Source: Dyadobacter fermentans DSM 18053 (lineage in GTDB: Bacteria > Bacteroidota > Bacteroidia > Cytophagales > Spirosomataceae). Taken from it: a DNA stretch of 64,000 bases. Each line of letters opens with the position of its first letter. Position 1 is the first letter of the stretch. Positions 15,956 through 25,038 of this stretch are shown here, one piece after another. The position numbers and the translations under genes are program-made. Under the pieces are notes generated by a model. It did not search any database. It saw only the letters and a list, made by a program, of their open reading frames with translations, and was not told the DNA's origin. Where the stretch lies: NCBI RefSeq assembly GCF_000023125.1, contig NC_013037.1, positions 1,116,001 through 1,180,000 of the forward strand, given 5' to 3'.

Positions 15956-16336
15956 ATTTAAGACTTTCAACTACTCCGAAAAACCTTCCACTCAATTCCA
16001 TCGCTGCGCTTCATAAAAAGTTAACAATCGATGTCGTTTCTGGCGTTTTTTGTTTTTCGTTTCGCCGTATCGTGGTGCAAAAGTACAATTGGGATTTTAT
16101 CAAACAAATTTTGAGAGCACTATTTTTTGAGCCAAAATGCAGGAAATTTCGCAATAGGCTCACATTTAGAAATTTAAACGCCTAAAAAAATTTAAATTTT
16201 TTTCATTTCATAACAAGGTAATATGCAGTCGGCCGATCCGACGGGCGTGTGGCTGGTATTTGCGGGATGTTGAGGTTTGTTATGTTGTTTAGATTTAGTT
16301 TAAATAATATTTTTGCGCCGAAACTAAATCTATGCT
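15956..16336. other. gene-free leader between tRNA-Lys and the siderophore receptor
   Basis: No coding region is visible. The segment carries the tRNA promoter on the minus strand and the promoter and leader of the receptor on the plus strand, with AT-rich tracts around 16090-16210. No riboswitch or Fur-like box was recognised with confidence. Confidence 0.5.
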
Positions 16337-18757
16337 ATGACAAAAAAATTATTTCTACTCGCAATGCTGTTCGGTTGTGTCGCTGGGAGGGCGTTTGCGC
16401 AAAATGGTTCTGTCAGCGGCGCCGTGCGTACTTCCGATGGTGAACCGGTGGAGCTCGTCACCGTGAATGTGAAAGGCACTTCCAAAGGCGCTTTGACCGA
16501 CCGGAACGGAAAGTTTTTTATCCGAAATTTGCAGCCCGGCTTGCAGCGCCTCGTGGCTTCGTTCGTCGGGCTGGATAAGCAGGAGCAAACCGTCGAGGTG
16601 ACTGCCGGGGGCACTGTCACGCTGGATTTTGTGCTCAAAGCAAGCTCGGCGCAGTTGCAGGAAGTGATCGTCTCGGGGCGGAACCTGAACCGCGAGAATG
16701 CCATTGTGGCCAAAATTCCTTTGAAAAAGCTCGAAAATCCACAGGTTTACAACACGGTGTCCGCCGAAATTATGAAGCAGCAGGGCATTACGAGCTACGA
16801 CGATGCGCTCCGCAATGTGCCGGGCATTGCCCGTACGTGGGAGTCGACCGGCCGGGCAGGGGATGGGGCTTCGTATTTCGCATTGCGCGGGTTTGATGCG
16901 CAGCCGACACTCTACAACGGCCTTCCGGGCCTCACAAGCGGTAATCTCGACCCGGCGAATGTGGAGGAGATCCAGGTGATCAAGGGGCCGTCGAGCACGC
17001 TCTTCGGCGGGGCGTTTTACAGCTACGGCGGGATGATCAATACGATCACCAAAAAGCCTTATCACCAGTTCGGGGGCGAGATCGCGTATAACGCCGGGAG
17101 TTTCGGGCTGAACCGCGTCACGGCCGACATTAACACGCCGCTTAGCAAGGCGGATAAGATCGCGCTGCGCGTTAATACCGCCTACCATTCCGAAAACAGT
17201 TTTCAGGACGCAGGGTTTAAAAAGTCGTTTTTTATCGCGCCTGCATTGGTGTATGAGGTGAACGACCGCCTTTCGCTGCATTTGCTGGCCGAATTCCTAG
17301 AAGAAGAACGGGCAGTGGCACCAGTATTCTTCCATTCCGACCGGCTCAGCCCGCTTCCTTTCAAAAATCTCCGGGATCTGAACCTGAACCCGCGCCTTTC
17401 GTTCACTTCAAACGACCTTACGATCCGTAATCCGCGTTTTAATCTGCAAGCGCAGGCCGTTTACAAGCTGTCGGACCAATGGACGTCGCAAACTGTTTTT
17501 TCAAGAGGCGCGGTGAAGTCCGATGGCATTTATACCTACATCTGGGACGATGTGTCGGGGGATAACTGGTTTAGCCAATACTTTCACAAAGAGCAGCAAT
17601 CGACCACTACAACCGATATCCAGCAGAATTTCAACGGCGATTTCAAAATCGGCAACATGCGTAACCGGCTACTGGTAGGCGTGGATTATTTCAGACGAAA
17701 CGTGGTCGATAATGGCTCCGGCTGGGCTTCGGCGAGGAATGTTTCGCCGCAGGGCGAGGTAAATTATGTGAACCCTTACTCGGGCGATACGCTTGCGCCC
17801 GTGTACCTCACGCAGGCGTCGATCGACAATCTGCTGGCCGGGCTCGAAGGAAGTGCGAGCAATATTACCAACACGTCGTTCGGAGCGTATGCGTCCAACG
17901 TGCTGAATATCATGCCGAACCTGAATGTAATGCTGAGCCTCCGTGCCGATTATTTCGATTCAAAAGGCGAGAGAAGTACTTCCGAAGACGATTTTGACCA
18001 ATGGGCATTGTCGCCTAAAATCGGGATCGTGTACCAGCCGCTGCCCGACAAGGTTTCGCTTTTTGCGAACTACATGAATGCGTTCATCAACGTGGCGCCG
18101 CAGCAGGTGACCGATCGCGACGGGAGCAACCCACGCATCAAGTCGTTCCGCCCCGAGCATGCGGATCAATGGGAGTATGGGATTAAAACCAACCTTTTTT
18201 CCGACAAGCTGGGTGCCACGCTTTCGGTGTACGATATCAAGGTGTCGGACCGTGTTATGCCCAATCCGGCCAATATCCGCGATTTTACACAAGGCGGAAA
18301 GGTCGGCAGCAAAGGCTTTGAAATTGATGTCGTGGCTAATCCTGTCAATGGTCTCAGCCTGATCGCCGGTTTCAGTCACAACAAAACGAAAGTTATTTCG
18401 GGCGATGCGGAAGATTTTTACAGTGAACCCGGACGTTCGATAGGAGGGCAGGGGCCTCAAAACCTGGCTAATTTCTGGGCGACCTATCGCATAAGCAGCG
18501 GCACGTTGAAAAATGCCGGTTTCGGTTTCGGAGGAAATTACGCCGGCGAATACAAGGTGATCGACAACAGCAAAACAGGCGTTTTTACGCTCCCAGCCTA
18601 CACACTGCTGAATGCGAGCGTGTTTTATAATGCCAGCCATTTCCGGATTTCATTGAATGTAAACAACCTTACCAGCAAGGAATATTACATCGGCTACTGG
18701 TCGGTAAACCCGCAGAAGCCGAGAAATTCTACATTGAGCATTGCCTATAAATTTTAG
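16337..18757 (+). CDS. TonB-dependent siderophore receptor
   Basis: The product has 806 residues, the usual size for the family. A signal peptide ends AGRAFAQ. A carboxypeptidase-regulatory-like domain (about 24-110) comes next, then a plug domain (about 130-240, with YDDALRNVPGI, YFALRGFDAQPTLYNGL and VEEIQVIKGPSSTLFG), then a 22-strand barrel that ends SIAYKF with a terminal Phe. The plug motifs are those of FhuE/FpvA-type ferric-siderophore receptors. It would import an iron chelate across the outer membrane using TonB energy. A strong terminator follows, so it is probably monocistronic. The ECF sigma gene downstream lacks a FecR partner and is not clearly linked. Confidence 0.9.
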   Translation: MTKKLFLLAMLFGCVAGRAFAQNGSVSGAVRTSDGEPVELVTVNVKGTSKGALTDRNGKFFIRNLQPGLQRLVASFVGLDKQEQTVEVTAGGTVTLDFVLKASSAQLQEVIVSGRNLNRENAIVAKIPLKKLENPQVYNTVSAEIMKQQGITSYDDALRNVPGIARTWESTGRAGDGASYFALRGFDAQPTLYNGLPGLTSGNLDPANVEEIQVIKGPSSTLFGGAFYSYGGMINTITKKPYHQFGGEIAYNAGSFGLNRVTADINTPLSKADKIALRVNTAYHSENSFQDAGFKKSFFIAPALVYEVNDRLSLHLLAEFLEEERAVAPVFFHSDRLSPLPFKNLRDLNLNPRLSFTSNDLTIRNPRFNLQAQAVYKLSDQWTSQTVFSRGAVKSDGIYTYIWDDVSGDNWFSQYFHKEQQSTTTTDIQQNFNGDFKIGNMRNRLLVGVDYFRRNVVDNGSGWASARNVSPQGEVNYVNPYSGDTLAPVYLTQASIDNLLAGLEGSASNITNTSFGAYASNVLNIMPNLNVMLSLRADYFDSKGERSTSEDDFDQWALSPKIGIVYQPLPDKVSLFANYMNAFINVAPQQVTDRDGSNPRIKSFRPEHADQWEYGIKTNLFSDKLGATLSVYDIKVSDRVMPNPANIRDFTQGGKVGSKGFEIDVVANPVNGLSLIAGFSHNKTKVISGDAEDFYSEPGRSIGGQGPQNLANFWATYRISSGTLKNAGFGFGGNYAGEYKVIDNSKTGVFTLPAYTLLNASVFYNASHFRISLNVNNLTSKEYYIGYWSVNPQKPRNSTLSIAYKF

Positions 18758-18776
18758 CTAAATGCTTGAAGACCAG

Positions 18777-18816
18777 AAGCCGGATACGAAACGCTGCATC
18801 CGGCTTTATTTATTTT
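18777..18816 (+). terminator. terminator after the siderophore receptor
   Basis: AAGCCGGAT (18777-18785) pairs with ATCCGGCTT (18798-18806) and is followed by a T-rich tail, 20 bases after the stop codon. Confidence 0.85.
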
Positions 18817-18920
18817 TAATTATTTTTGATAGGTGCTGATAAGGTTGAAGGGAACGGCGTATAAACAAGCAGCAATCGGAACGCGATTTTCAGTCAGTTA
18901 ATACCCAACCTTTCCAGCTC

Positions 18921-19505
18921 ATGAAGGCATCTATCAAAAAGAATTACCGCACACTGACCGACCTGGTCAAAGCCTGCCAGAACAACGACCCCCGCGCGCA
19001 GACATTATTTTACAACAGGTTCCGGAGCGAGCTTATCCGCATTTGTTCACGTTTCGCGCGGACGCACATGGAGGCGGAAGATATTTATCAGGAATCGTTC
19101 GTTAAGATTTTCAGACATATTCACGAAGTACAAAACCTGGAATCCATCGAATCGTGGATGCGGTCGGTGGTGACGCGTACCGCCATCAACTATTATCACC
19201 GTACCACCAAAAAAGAAACGCTGAACCATTCCATGGACATGTCACCCATGGATTTCGAATCCAATGAGCACGTTTGCCTGATCGACAGCCTGAGCGCCGG
19301 CATCGTGAGCGATATGATCGCGCAGCTTCCCGATGGTTACAAGCGGATTGTCAACCTGCATTTGATCGACGGCTATTCACATATCGAAATCGCCCAGACG
19401 CTTTCCATTACCGACAGCACATCGCGCTCCCAGCTGCTGCGCGGCCGCAACCTGCTCATGAAAAAGCTGCGTAAATGCGGCATTTACGGTTACGAGGCGC
19501 CCTGA
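18921..19505 (+). CDS. ECF-type RNA polymerase sigma factor
   Basis: The product has 194 residues. Region 2 spans about 15-85 (DPRAQTLFYNRFRSEL, MEAEDIYQESFVKIF, WMRSVVTRTAINYYHR). Region 4 spans about 130-185 (LPDGYKRIVNLHLIDGYSHIEIAQTL, then SRSQLLRGRNLL). It would direct RNA polymerase to a stress or surface regulon. No anti-sigma factor lies next to it, so its control is not visible here. It stands alone between two terminator or gap regions. Its substrate promoters cannot be named. Confidence 0.9.
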   Translation: MKASIKKNYRTLTDLVKACQNNDPRAQTLFYNRFRSELIRICSRFARTHMEAEDIYQESFVKIFRHIHEVQNLESIESWMRSVVTRTAINYYHRTTKKETLNHSMDMSPMDFESNEHVCLIDSLSAGIVSDMIAQLPDGYKRIVNLHLIDGYSHIEIAQTLSITDSTSRSQLLRGRNLLMKKLRKCGIYGYEAP

Positions 19506-19585
19506 TAGACAGCGGGTGCCGGCCCGTCAAGACTTTTTTGGCGTAATTGTTGTTATGATCCGGAATACAACGGTCAACAAACGAT

Positions 19586-20194
19586 ATGAAACAATTAAGT
19601 CTTTTTGGGTCTGAAGAAACCCTGCTTTTTCCCGAAAACCTGCTCGAATATTATCCCGGCTTCGTGCCACCGGACGAAAGTGCCGCGCTCATCGGGAAAT
19701 GGATCACGGAGGTTCCCTGGCGGCAGCAGGTCATGCAAATGTACGGCAAACAGGTAACTGCCCCCCGGCTCATGGCCTGGTATGGCGATACCGAAAAGTC
19801 GTACACGTTTTCGGGCACCCGTTTTGAACCCTATGGCTGGACAAAGGAACTGGCCGCATTGAAAAAGCGCATTGAAGAGAAAACCGGTTTTACATTCAAC
19901 AGCGTGCTGCTGAACTACTACCGCGACGGCAACGATTCCGTGGCCTGGCACGGCGACAATGAGCAGGAGCTGGGCCGGAACCCTGTGATCGCTTCCGTAA
20001 GCCTGGGCCAGGAGCGTCGGTTCGAGTTCCGATACCGGGCCGATCATTCGCGGAAATATGGCCTGCCGCTGGAAAACGGCTCGCTGCTGATCATGAAGGG
20101 CGACTTGCAGCATACCTGGGAGCACCGCATTCCAAAATCGAAAACGCAGAATGCCCCGAGGATCAACCTCACTTTCAGGACCATTCAAAGGTAA
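19586..20194 (+). CDS. alkB: AlkB-like Fe(II)/2-oxoglutarate dioxygenase
   Basis: The product has 202 residues. The iron ligands are H122 and D124 (WHGDNE) and H180 (TWEHRIPK); R192 and R198 (PRINLTFR) would hold 2-oxoglutarate. The segment PRLMAWYGD (60-68) is typical of AlkB proteins related to human ALKBH2/3. It would repair N-alkylated bases such as 1-methyladenine and 3-methylcytosine by oxidative demethylation in the cytoplasm. It follows the sigma gene after 80 bp in the same direction, but no joint role is evident. All key residues are present. Confidence 0.9.
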   Translation: MKQLSLFGSEETLLFPENLLEYYPGFVPPDESAALIGKWITEVPWRQQVMQMYGKQVTAPRLMAWYGDTEKSYTFSGTRFEPYGWTKELAALKKRIEEKTGFTFNSVLLNYYRDGNDSVAWHGDNEQELGRNPVIASVSLGQERRFEFRYRADHSRKYGLPLENGSLLIMKGDLQHTWEHRIPKSKTQNAPRINLTFRTIQR

Positions 20195-20227
20195 GTGTGT
20201 GCATAGTGAATGTTAGGGAATTAAAAC

Positions 20228-21724
20228 TTAGGGCTGGTAGAATCTCACCGTGCCGTCTTCTTCATTGCTCGTCACGAGCAGGCTTCTGCCATTCGGGCTT
20301 TTATCGGCTGTGATAAACAGCACGCCTTCCGGTGCGTCGCCGGTTTTGATGATTTGCAGAAACTGCGGTGCGCCGGGGTTACTCAGATCGTACACGGCGA
20401 TCGCATCCACACGCTCCAATGCGACAAATGCAACAGGCTTGCCATTCGTCCATCCCACGGTAACACCTTCGGGTTCAACACCTTTATCGTCCGAACGCGA
20501 ATCGTCGTAAATGCCGGCTTTGATCACCTCTTGTTCCAGGGAGTTGCCCGATTCATACACGCGCTTCATATCCGCGGCGTGGAAAATGCTGAAACCGCGT
20601 CCGCCGAATGCGTACAATTCTTCGTACACGCCGTCTTTTTCGTTGTCTCCGCGGGTGCTCGTCACGCGCAGGCGGCCGAGGTTAGCGGTCTTTTTCAGTT
20701 CGTCGCCGTTGGGGAAATAAACGGGGTTCAGTTTCAGGGAGCTTACACGCTTCTGCTCATCGAAGGTGCTGTACTCGCGGGCATCGCCTTCATCGGCGGT
20801 GATCACATACGGCGTACCGTTCACGGTGAAGTAGGAAATGGCGTCGGGCAGGTAAAACGACTTGATCGGCCAGTTTTTCAGTTCCACTTTCTTATCGTCA
20901 TCGCTCGCGTCGATTGAATTGAGGATGTAATTCATATCCTTCGTGCCGAGCGCGTGCAGGCTCACGATTTTGCCGTTAACGAGGTCGATTTCGGCCACGC
21001 CGTTGTTTTCCTGCAAGGTCACGAATGCTTTTTGTGAATTATCTGAAATCGCCACGTATTCGGGCTCGATGTCCTGGGCGAACGTCGCCTTAGGGCCGAA
21101 CATCCGGAAGCCTTTTGGCGCGAGTGCCGCATATTGGCTTTCAAAACCTGCGAAGTCGAGGGTTTTAACACTGTAATTATTCGAAACGTCGATGATCGAA
21201 ACCGTTCCTTCGGGGTCGATGCTGTAATCCGCGTTGGGCTCGCCTTCGTTGGCGGTCACGATGAATCGGCCGTCTGGGCTGAACGTCACCATGTCGGGCA
21301 ATGCACCCACGGTAATTTGTTGTAGCACATCCAATGTGCTGGTATTGAGCACGATCACGCTGCCGTTGGCTTGCTTGTTGGTCGCTTCGAGCGCGATGGC
21401 GAGCTTGCCGTCGGATATGGCTACGCTATTGGCCACGCCGCCCAGTGACGACACGTCGATCGGCTGCAATTTGGTCACAGCCGGGAATGCCGACAGGTCG
21501 AGCACGTCCACAATCGCCGCCTTCTCATTGTTAACCGTAAACAACCGTTTCGAAATGGGGTCGTAGGCCGAGATTTCGGCTGCTGCGGTGCCGCCCAGGT
21601 CGATATCCGCTACTTCCCTGAATGCCGCAGTATTTTCCTGAACAGGGTTTTGGGGAAAATGGTCTGTACAGCCATTCAGCAATGCTGCCGCGAGCAATAG
21701 CGCTAGTAAAGGTTTCTTTTGCAT
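20228..21724 (-). CDS. choice-of-anchor-I family beta-propeller lipoprotein
   Basis: The start at 21724 is chosen because it begins a lipoprotein leader ending LLNGC (Cys19), giving 498 residues. The body has repeated beta-propeller blades (AISDGKLAIAL, VTFSPDGRFIVTANEGEPN, AYVITADEGDAREY) and closes with a VTSNEEDGTVRFYQP strand. This layout matches the choice-of-anchor I domain, often found in secreted phosphatase-like or esterase-like proteins. No catalytic residues can be assigned. It is divergent from the calcineurin-like phosphoesterase, with about 230 bp between, and the two may be co-regulated. Location is probably periplasmic or on the surface. Confidence 0.85.
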   Translation of the reverse strand: MQKKPLLALLLAAALLNGCTDHFPQNPVQENTAAFREVADIDLGGTAAAEISAYDPISKRLFTVNNEKAAIVDVLDLSAFPAVTKLQPIDVSSLGGVANSVAISDGKLAIALEATNKQANGSVIVLNTSTLDVLQQITVGALPDMVTFSPDGRFIVTANEGEPNADYSIDPEGTVSIIDVSNNYSVKTLDFAGFESQYAALAPKGFRMFGPKATFAQDIEPEYVAISDNSQKAFVTLQENNGVAEIDLVNGKIVSLHALGTKDMNYILNSIDASDDDKKVELKNWPIKSFYLPDAISYFTVNGTPYVITADEGDAREYSTFDEQKRVSSLKLNPVYFPNGDELKKTANLGRLRVTSTRGDNEKDGVYEELYAFGGRGFSIFHAADMKRVYESGNSLEQEVIKAGIYDDSRSDDKGVEPEGVTVGWTNGKPVAFVALERVDAIAVYDLSNPGAPQFLQIIKTGDAPEGVLFITADKSPNGRSLLVTSNEEDGTVRFYQP

Positions 21725-21953
21725 TTTGGATTGTGAGTAGTTTTGAAAACTAAATGTACTCACGCGGGAAAACGGCCGGGCGCCACTTGGGGAAACTTAA
21801 CAGAAAGTTAACGACAACGTAGGTTTTGGGCTAGAAATGCTTCTTAATCAATGTATTGGTTAATATTCGGGTAACAATCTGTTGACATTCCGGAAACACG
21901 GGCGAAGTAGTTTTGCACTTTCGAAAACTACTCAAATACTCCTGGTTTCACCT

Positions 21954-23531
21954 ATGAAAAAATTCTCCATGTTGTGCTGCGGGCTGATGATGGCATCGGC
22001 CGTGCAGGCACAATCCGTCGTGAAAGGGTTCGTGTTCAACGACCTGAACGGCAATGGCCGCAAGGACAAAAACGAAAAAGGGCTGGCGCAGGTGTCGGTG
22101 TCCAATGGCACGAAGGTCGTGCAGACGGATGCGAACGGTCAGTATGAATTACCCGTAGCGAAGGACAATGTCCTGTTTGTGATCAAACCGTCGGGCTACG
22201 CGGTGCCGCTCACGGACGATAACCTGCCGCGTTTCTACCGTTTGCACAAGCCCGAAGGCTCGCCCGCCCTGAAATACAAAGGCGTTGCCCCTACGGGCGC
22301 ATTACCCGCATCGCTCGATTTCGCGCTCACCGCCCGGCCGGAAGCCGACGATTACACCGCCCTCATCTTCGGCGATCCGCAGCCCTACACGCTCGAAGAC
22401 ATCGAATACTTTACCCGCGGCATTGTGAGCGAGGTGGAAGGCATTAAAGATGTAGCGTTCGGGCTGAGCCTGGGCGACCTCGTGGGCGACAATCTGGATC
22501 TGCACCATCCCTACGTAAAAGCGGTGAAAAGGGTAGGGTTGCCCTGGTACAACCTCATGGGTAACCACGATATGGATTACGACGCAAAGGCGGATTCGCT
22601 GTCCGACGATACCTACGAAGCGCATTTCGGCCCTGCAAATTATGCATTCAATGTGGGTAAAGTGCATTACATCATCCTGGACGATATCCTTTATCCCGAC
22701 CCGCGCGACGGCAAGGGTTACTGGGGAGGCTTCCGCAAAGACCAGCTGGATTTTGTAGAAAACGACCTGAAATTCGTTCCCAAAGACCAGCTCATCGTAT
22801 TGGCATACCACATTCCATTGCACGAGGAAGGCGAAGGCGATGCATTCCGCGACGACGACCGCAACCGCCTGTTCAGCATCCTCAAAGACTATCCGCACAC
22901 ATTTTCGCTCTCCGCGCACACCCATTTGCAACGCCAGAACTTCCACGGAAAAGAGCAGGGCTGGAACGGCGCGAAGCCATTCCACGAATACAATGCCGGC
23001 ACGACGTCGGGCGACTGGTACTCGGGAGAGTTCAATATCCAGGGCGTTCCGTCATCGACCATGCGCGACGGCACGCCGAAAGGCTACGCATTCCTGCGCA
23101 TCAAAGGCAACCAGTATACGATTGATTACAAGGTGGCCGGTGAGCCGAAAGAATACCAGATCCGCATTCACACGCCCCGCGTAGTGCCGGCGGGAGGCAA
23201 TACTTCGTCGGGCATTTACGCCAACTTTTTCATGGGCCACGAGGGGAATTCCGTGCAGTACCGCATCGATAACGGCGCGTGGAAGGACATGGCGTTCCAG
23301 GCCGAGCCCGACCCGCATTTCCAGCGGCTGGTGCACAACTGGGATTATACCGAATACCTACCGGCAGGTCGGCGCCCTAGCAATCCCGTGAAAAGCACCC
23401 ACCTCTGGCGTGGCGCATTTCCGAACAACCTCACCGAAGGCAAGCACACGGTGGAAGTGAAAGCGAAAGACATGTTTGGACGCGAATTCACGCAAACGCA
23501 GGCTTTCTGGGCGGAGCAAAAGGCCCAATAG
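21954..23531 (+). CDS. secreted calcineurin-like metallophosphoesterase
   Basis: The ATG at 21954 begins a signal peptide (to about AVQAQ) and gives 525 residues. An SdrD-B-like beta domain (about 22-75, FNDLNGNGRKDKNEKGL) precedes the phosphoesterase core. Metal-site motifs are GDPQ, GDLVGDN, GNHDMD, AYHIPLH and SAHTHLQ, a complete set for a two-metal enzyme. A C-terminal beta domain (about 395-525) completes the MetallophosN, Metallophos and MetallophosC layout known in Bacteroidota. It would hydrolyse a phosphoester outside the inner membrane; the substrate is unknown. It ends at a shared terminator with the efflux operon on the other strand. Confidence 0.9.
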   Translation: MKKFSMLCCGLMMASAVQAQSVVKGFVFNDLNGNGRKDKNEKGLAQVSVSNGTKVVQTDANGQYELPVAKDNVLFVIKPSGYAVPLTDDNLPRFYRLHKPEGSPALKYKGVAPTGALPASLDFALTARPEADDYTALIFGDPQPYTLEDIEYFTRGIVSEVEGIKDVAFGLSLGDLVGDNLDLHHPYVKAVKRVGLPWYNLMGNHDMDYDAKADSLSDDTYEAHFGPANYAFNVGKVHYIILDDILYPDPRDGKGYWGGFRKDQLDFVENDLKFVPKDQLIVLAYHIPLHEEGEGDAFRDDDRNRLFSILKDYPHTFSLSAHTHLQRQNFHGKEQGWNGAKPFHEYNAGTTSGDWYSGEFNIQGVPSSTMRDGTPKGYAFLRIKGNQYTIDYKVAGEPKEYQIRIHTPRVVPAGGNTSSGIYANFFMGHEGNSVQYRIDNGAWKDMAFQAEPDPHFQRLVHNWDYTEYLPAGRRPSNPVKSTHLWRGAFPNNLTEGKHTVEVKAKDMFGREFTQTQAFWAEQKAQ

Positions 23532-23540
23532 CGTGATCTG

Positions 23541-23576
23541 TAAAAAAAGATACCCCCGAATGCCGGGGGTATCTTT
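23541..23576. terminator. bidirectional terminator
   Basis: AAAGATACCCCCG (23546-23558) pairs perfectly with CGGGGGTATCTTT (23564-23576). A seven-A run on the left gives a T-run for minus-strand transcripts. It separates the phosphoesterase from the convergent efflux operon. Confidence 0.85.
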
Positions 23577-23604
23577 ACAAAAAACCACATCCTAAATTAA
23601 TATC

Positions 23605-25038
23605 TCAATTCCAGCCGCCCCCGAGTGCCCGGTAAATATTCACCATGGCATTCATCTGGCGCATTTTGGTTTCGATCAGTTCAAATCTCGATTCCAGTGC
23701 GTCGCGCTGCGTGAGGAGCACTTCCATATAATCGGCGCGCGCCGAGGCGAACAGCCGGTTCGAAATGGTGGTCGACTGGTTCAATGCATCCACTTCCTTC
23801 GTTTTCAGGTCGTAGCTCTTTTCGAGGTTATTGATGTTCGAAAGCTGATTTACGACCTCGATGTAAGCATTCAGCACGGTACGCTCGTAGTTGTAAATGG
23901 CCTGGATCTGGCGTGCATTGGCATTAGCATAACCGGCGCGGATGGCGTAGCGGTTAATCACAGGCGCGGCGAGGTCGCCGATCAGCGATCCCACGATCGA
24001 CTCCGGCACACGCGCCAGATAAATCGGGCTGAACGCCTGCAAACCAAGACTTGCCGATAATCCCAGTGAGGGGTAGAAATTAGCTCGCGCCACATTCACG
24101 TCGATCTTCGCCGCTTCCAGGTCGAGTTCCGCCTGACGGATGTCCGGGCGGTTGGAGAGCAATTGCGACGGGATACCGGCCTGCACCACATTCGGAACGA
24201 GGTTTTCAAATCCCGACTGGCTGCGCTGCACCGGCTGCGGATAACGGCCTACGAGAAAATTAATGCGGTTTTCAGTTTCCACAATACGCTGCTGAATGCC
24301 GTATTGAAGGTTTTGTGTTTTCAAAACCTGCGCCTCGAACCGCTTCACAGCCAGCTCGGTAACGCGGGTAGCCTCTTTCTCCATTTTAACGATCTTCAAT
24401 GCATTGGTCTGAATATCCACATTCTGGCGGATAATGGCCAGCTGGGTGTCCAGCGCGAGCAGCTCATAGTAGGAGTTCGCGATTTCCGCCGCCAGGTTCG
24501 TCATCATGAAATTTTTCCCTTCAATCGACGATAAATACCGCGTTGCCGCTGCTTTTTTTGCATTGCGCAGCTTGTGCCATATATCCACCTCCCAGCGCGC
24601 CACGGCCTGGATGTTCACGTCGGGCAGCGGTTCCGGCGTTTCTCTGCCGGGTTTAATGTCCGTGGTGGCTTCGCTCGCGCCAATATTCGTGTAGCGCGCC
24701 GCTTTTTCCACTCCCGCACCGCCGCGCAGGCCTATAAACGGCAGGTATTCCCCTTTGCGGGCGCCGATCTCGTTCTGCGAAATCGCGATTTCCTGCATCG
24801 TAATGTTCAATTCCTGGTTGTTCCTGAATGCGGTGTCGATCAGCGCATTCAGGTTAGGATCTGTAAAAAAGGATTTCCAGGATACTTTGGCGGCGTTGGT
24901 GGAATCCTGTGAGCCGTTGAAGCTCACAGGTACCACTTTATTTTCCGTTTTCTGGGGTAATGTCGGGATGTTGCAGGCCGAGTAAGTCAGCCCGATGAAC
25001 GCGATCCCGGCCCAGTTCAATATTTTCTTATTTCGCAT
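23605..25038 (-). CDS. RND efflux outer-membrane lipoprotein (NodT/OprM type)
   Basis: The start at 25038 begins a leader ending LTYSAC (Cys22) and gives 477 residues; upstream codons in the frame are not needed. Two outer-membrane-efflux-protein repeats (about 60-250 and 260-470) form the TolC-like channel, with motifs such as NRPDIRQAELDLEAAKIDV and FYPSLGLSASLG. It would form the exit duct of the pump encoded just upstream. The start codon overlaps the last codons of the RND gene, which shows tight operon coupling. It is the third gene of an MFP-RND-OMF operon and is followed by a strong terminator. Confidence 0.92.
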   Translation of the reverse strand: MRNKKILNWAGIAFIGLTYSACNIPTLPQKTENKVVPVSFNGSQDSTNAAKVSWKSFFTDPNLNALIDTAFRNNQELNITMQEIAISQNEIGARKGEYLPFIGLRGGAGVEKAARYTNIGASEATTDIKPGRETPEPLPDVNIQAVARWEVDIWHKLRNAKKAAATRYLSSIEGKNFMMTNLAAEIANSYYELLALDTQLAIIRQNVDIQTNALKIVKMEKEATRVTELAVKRFEAQVLKTQNLQYGIQQRIVETENRINFLVGRYPQPVQRSQSGFENLVPNVVQAGIPSQLLSNRPDIRQAELDLEAAKIDVNVARANFYPSLGLSASLGLQAFSPIYLARVPESIVGSLIGDLAAPVINRYAIRAGYANANARQIQAIYNYERTVLNAYIEVVNQLSNINNLEKSYDLKTKEVDALNQSTTISNRLFASARADYMEVLLTQRDALESRFELIETKMRQMNAMVNIYRALGGGWN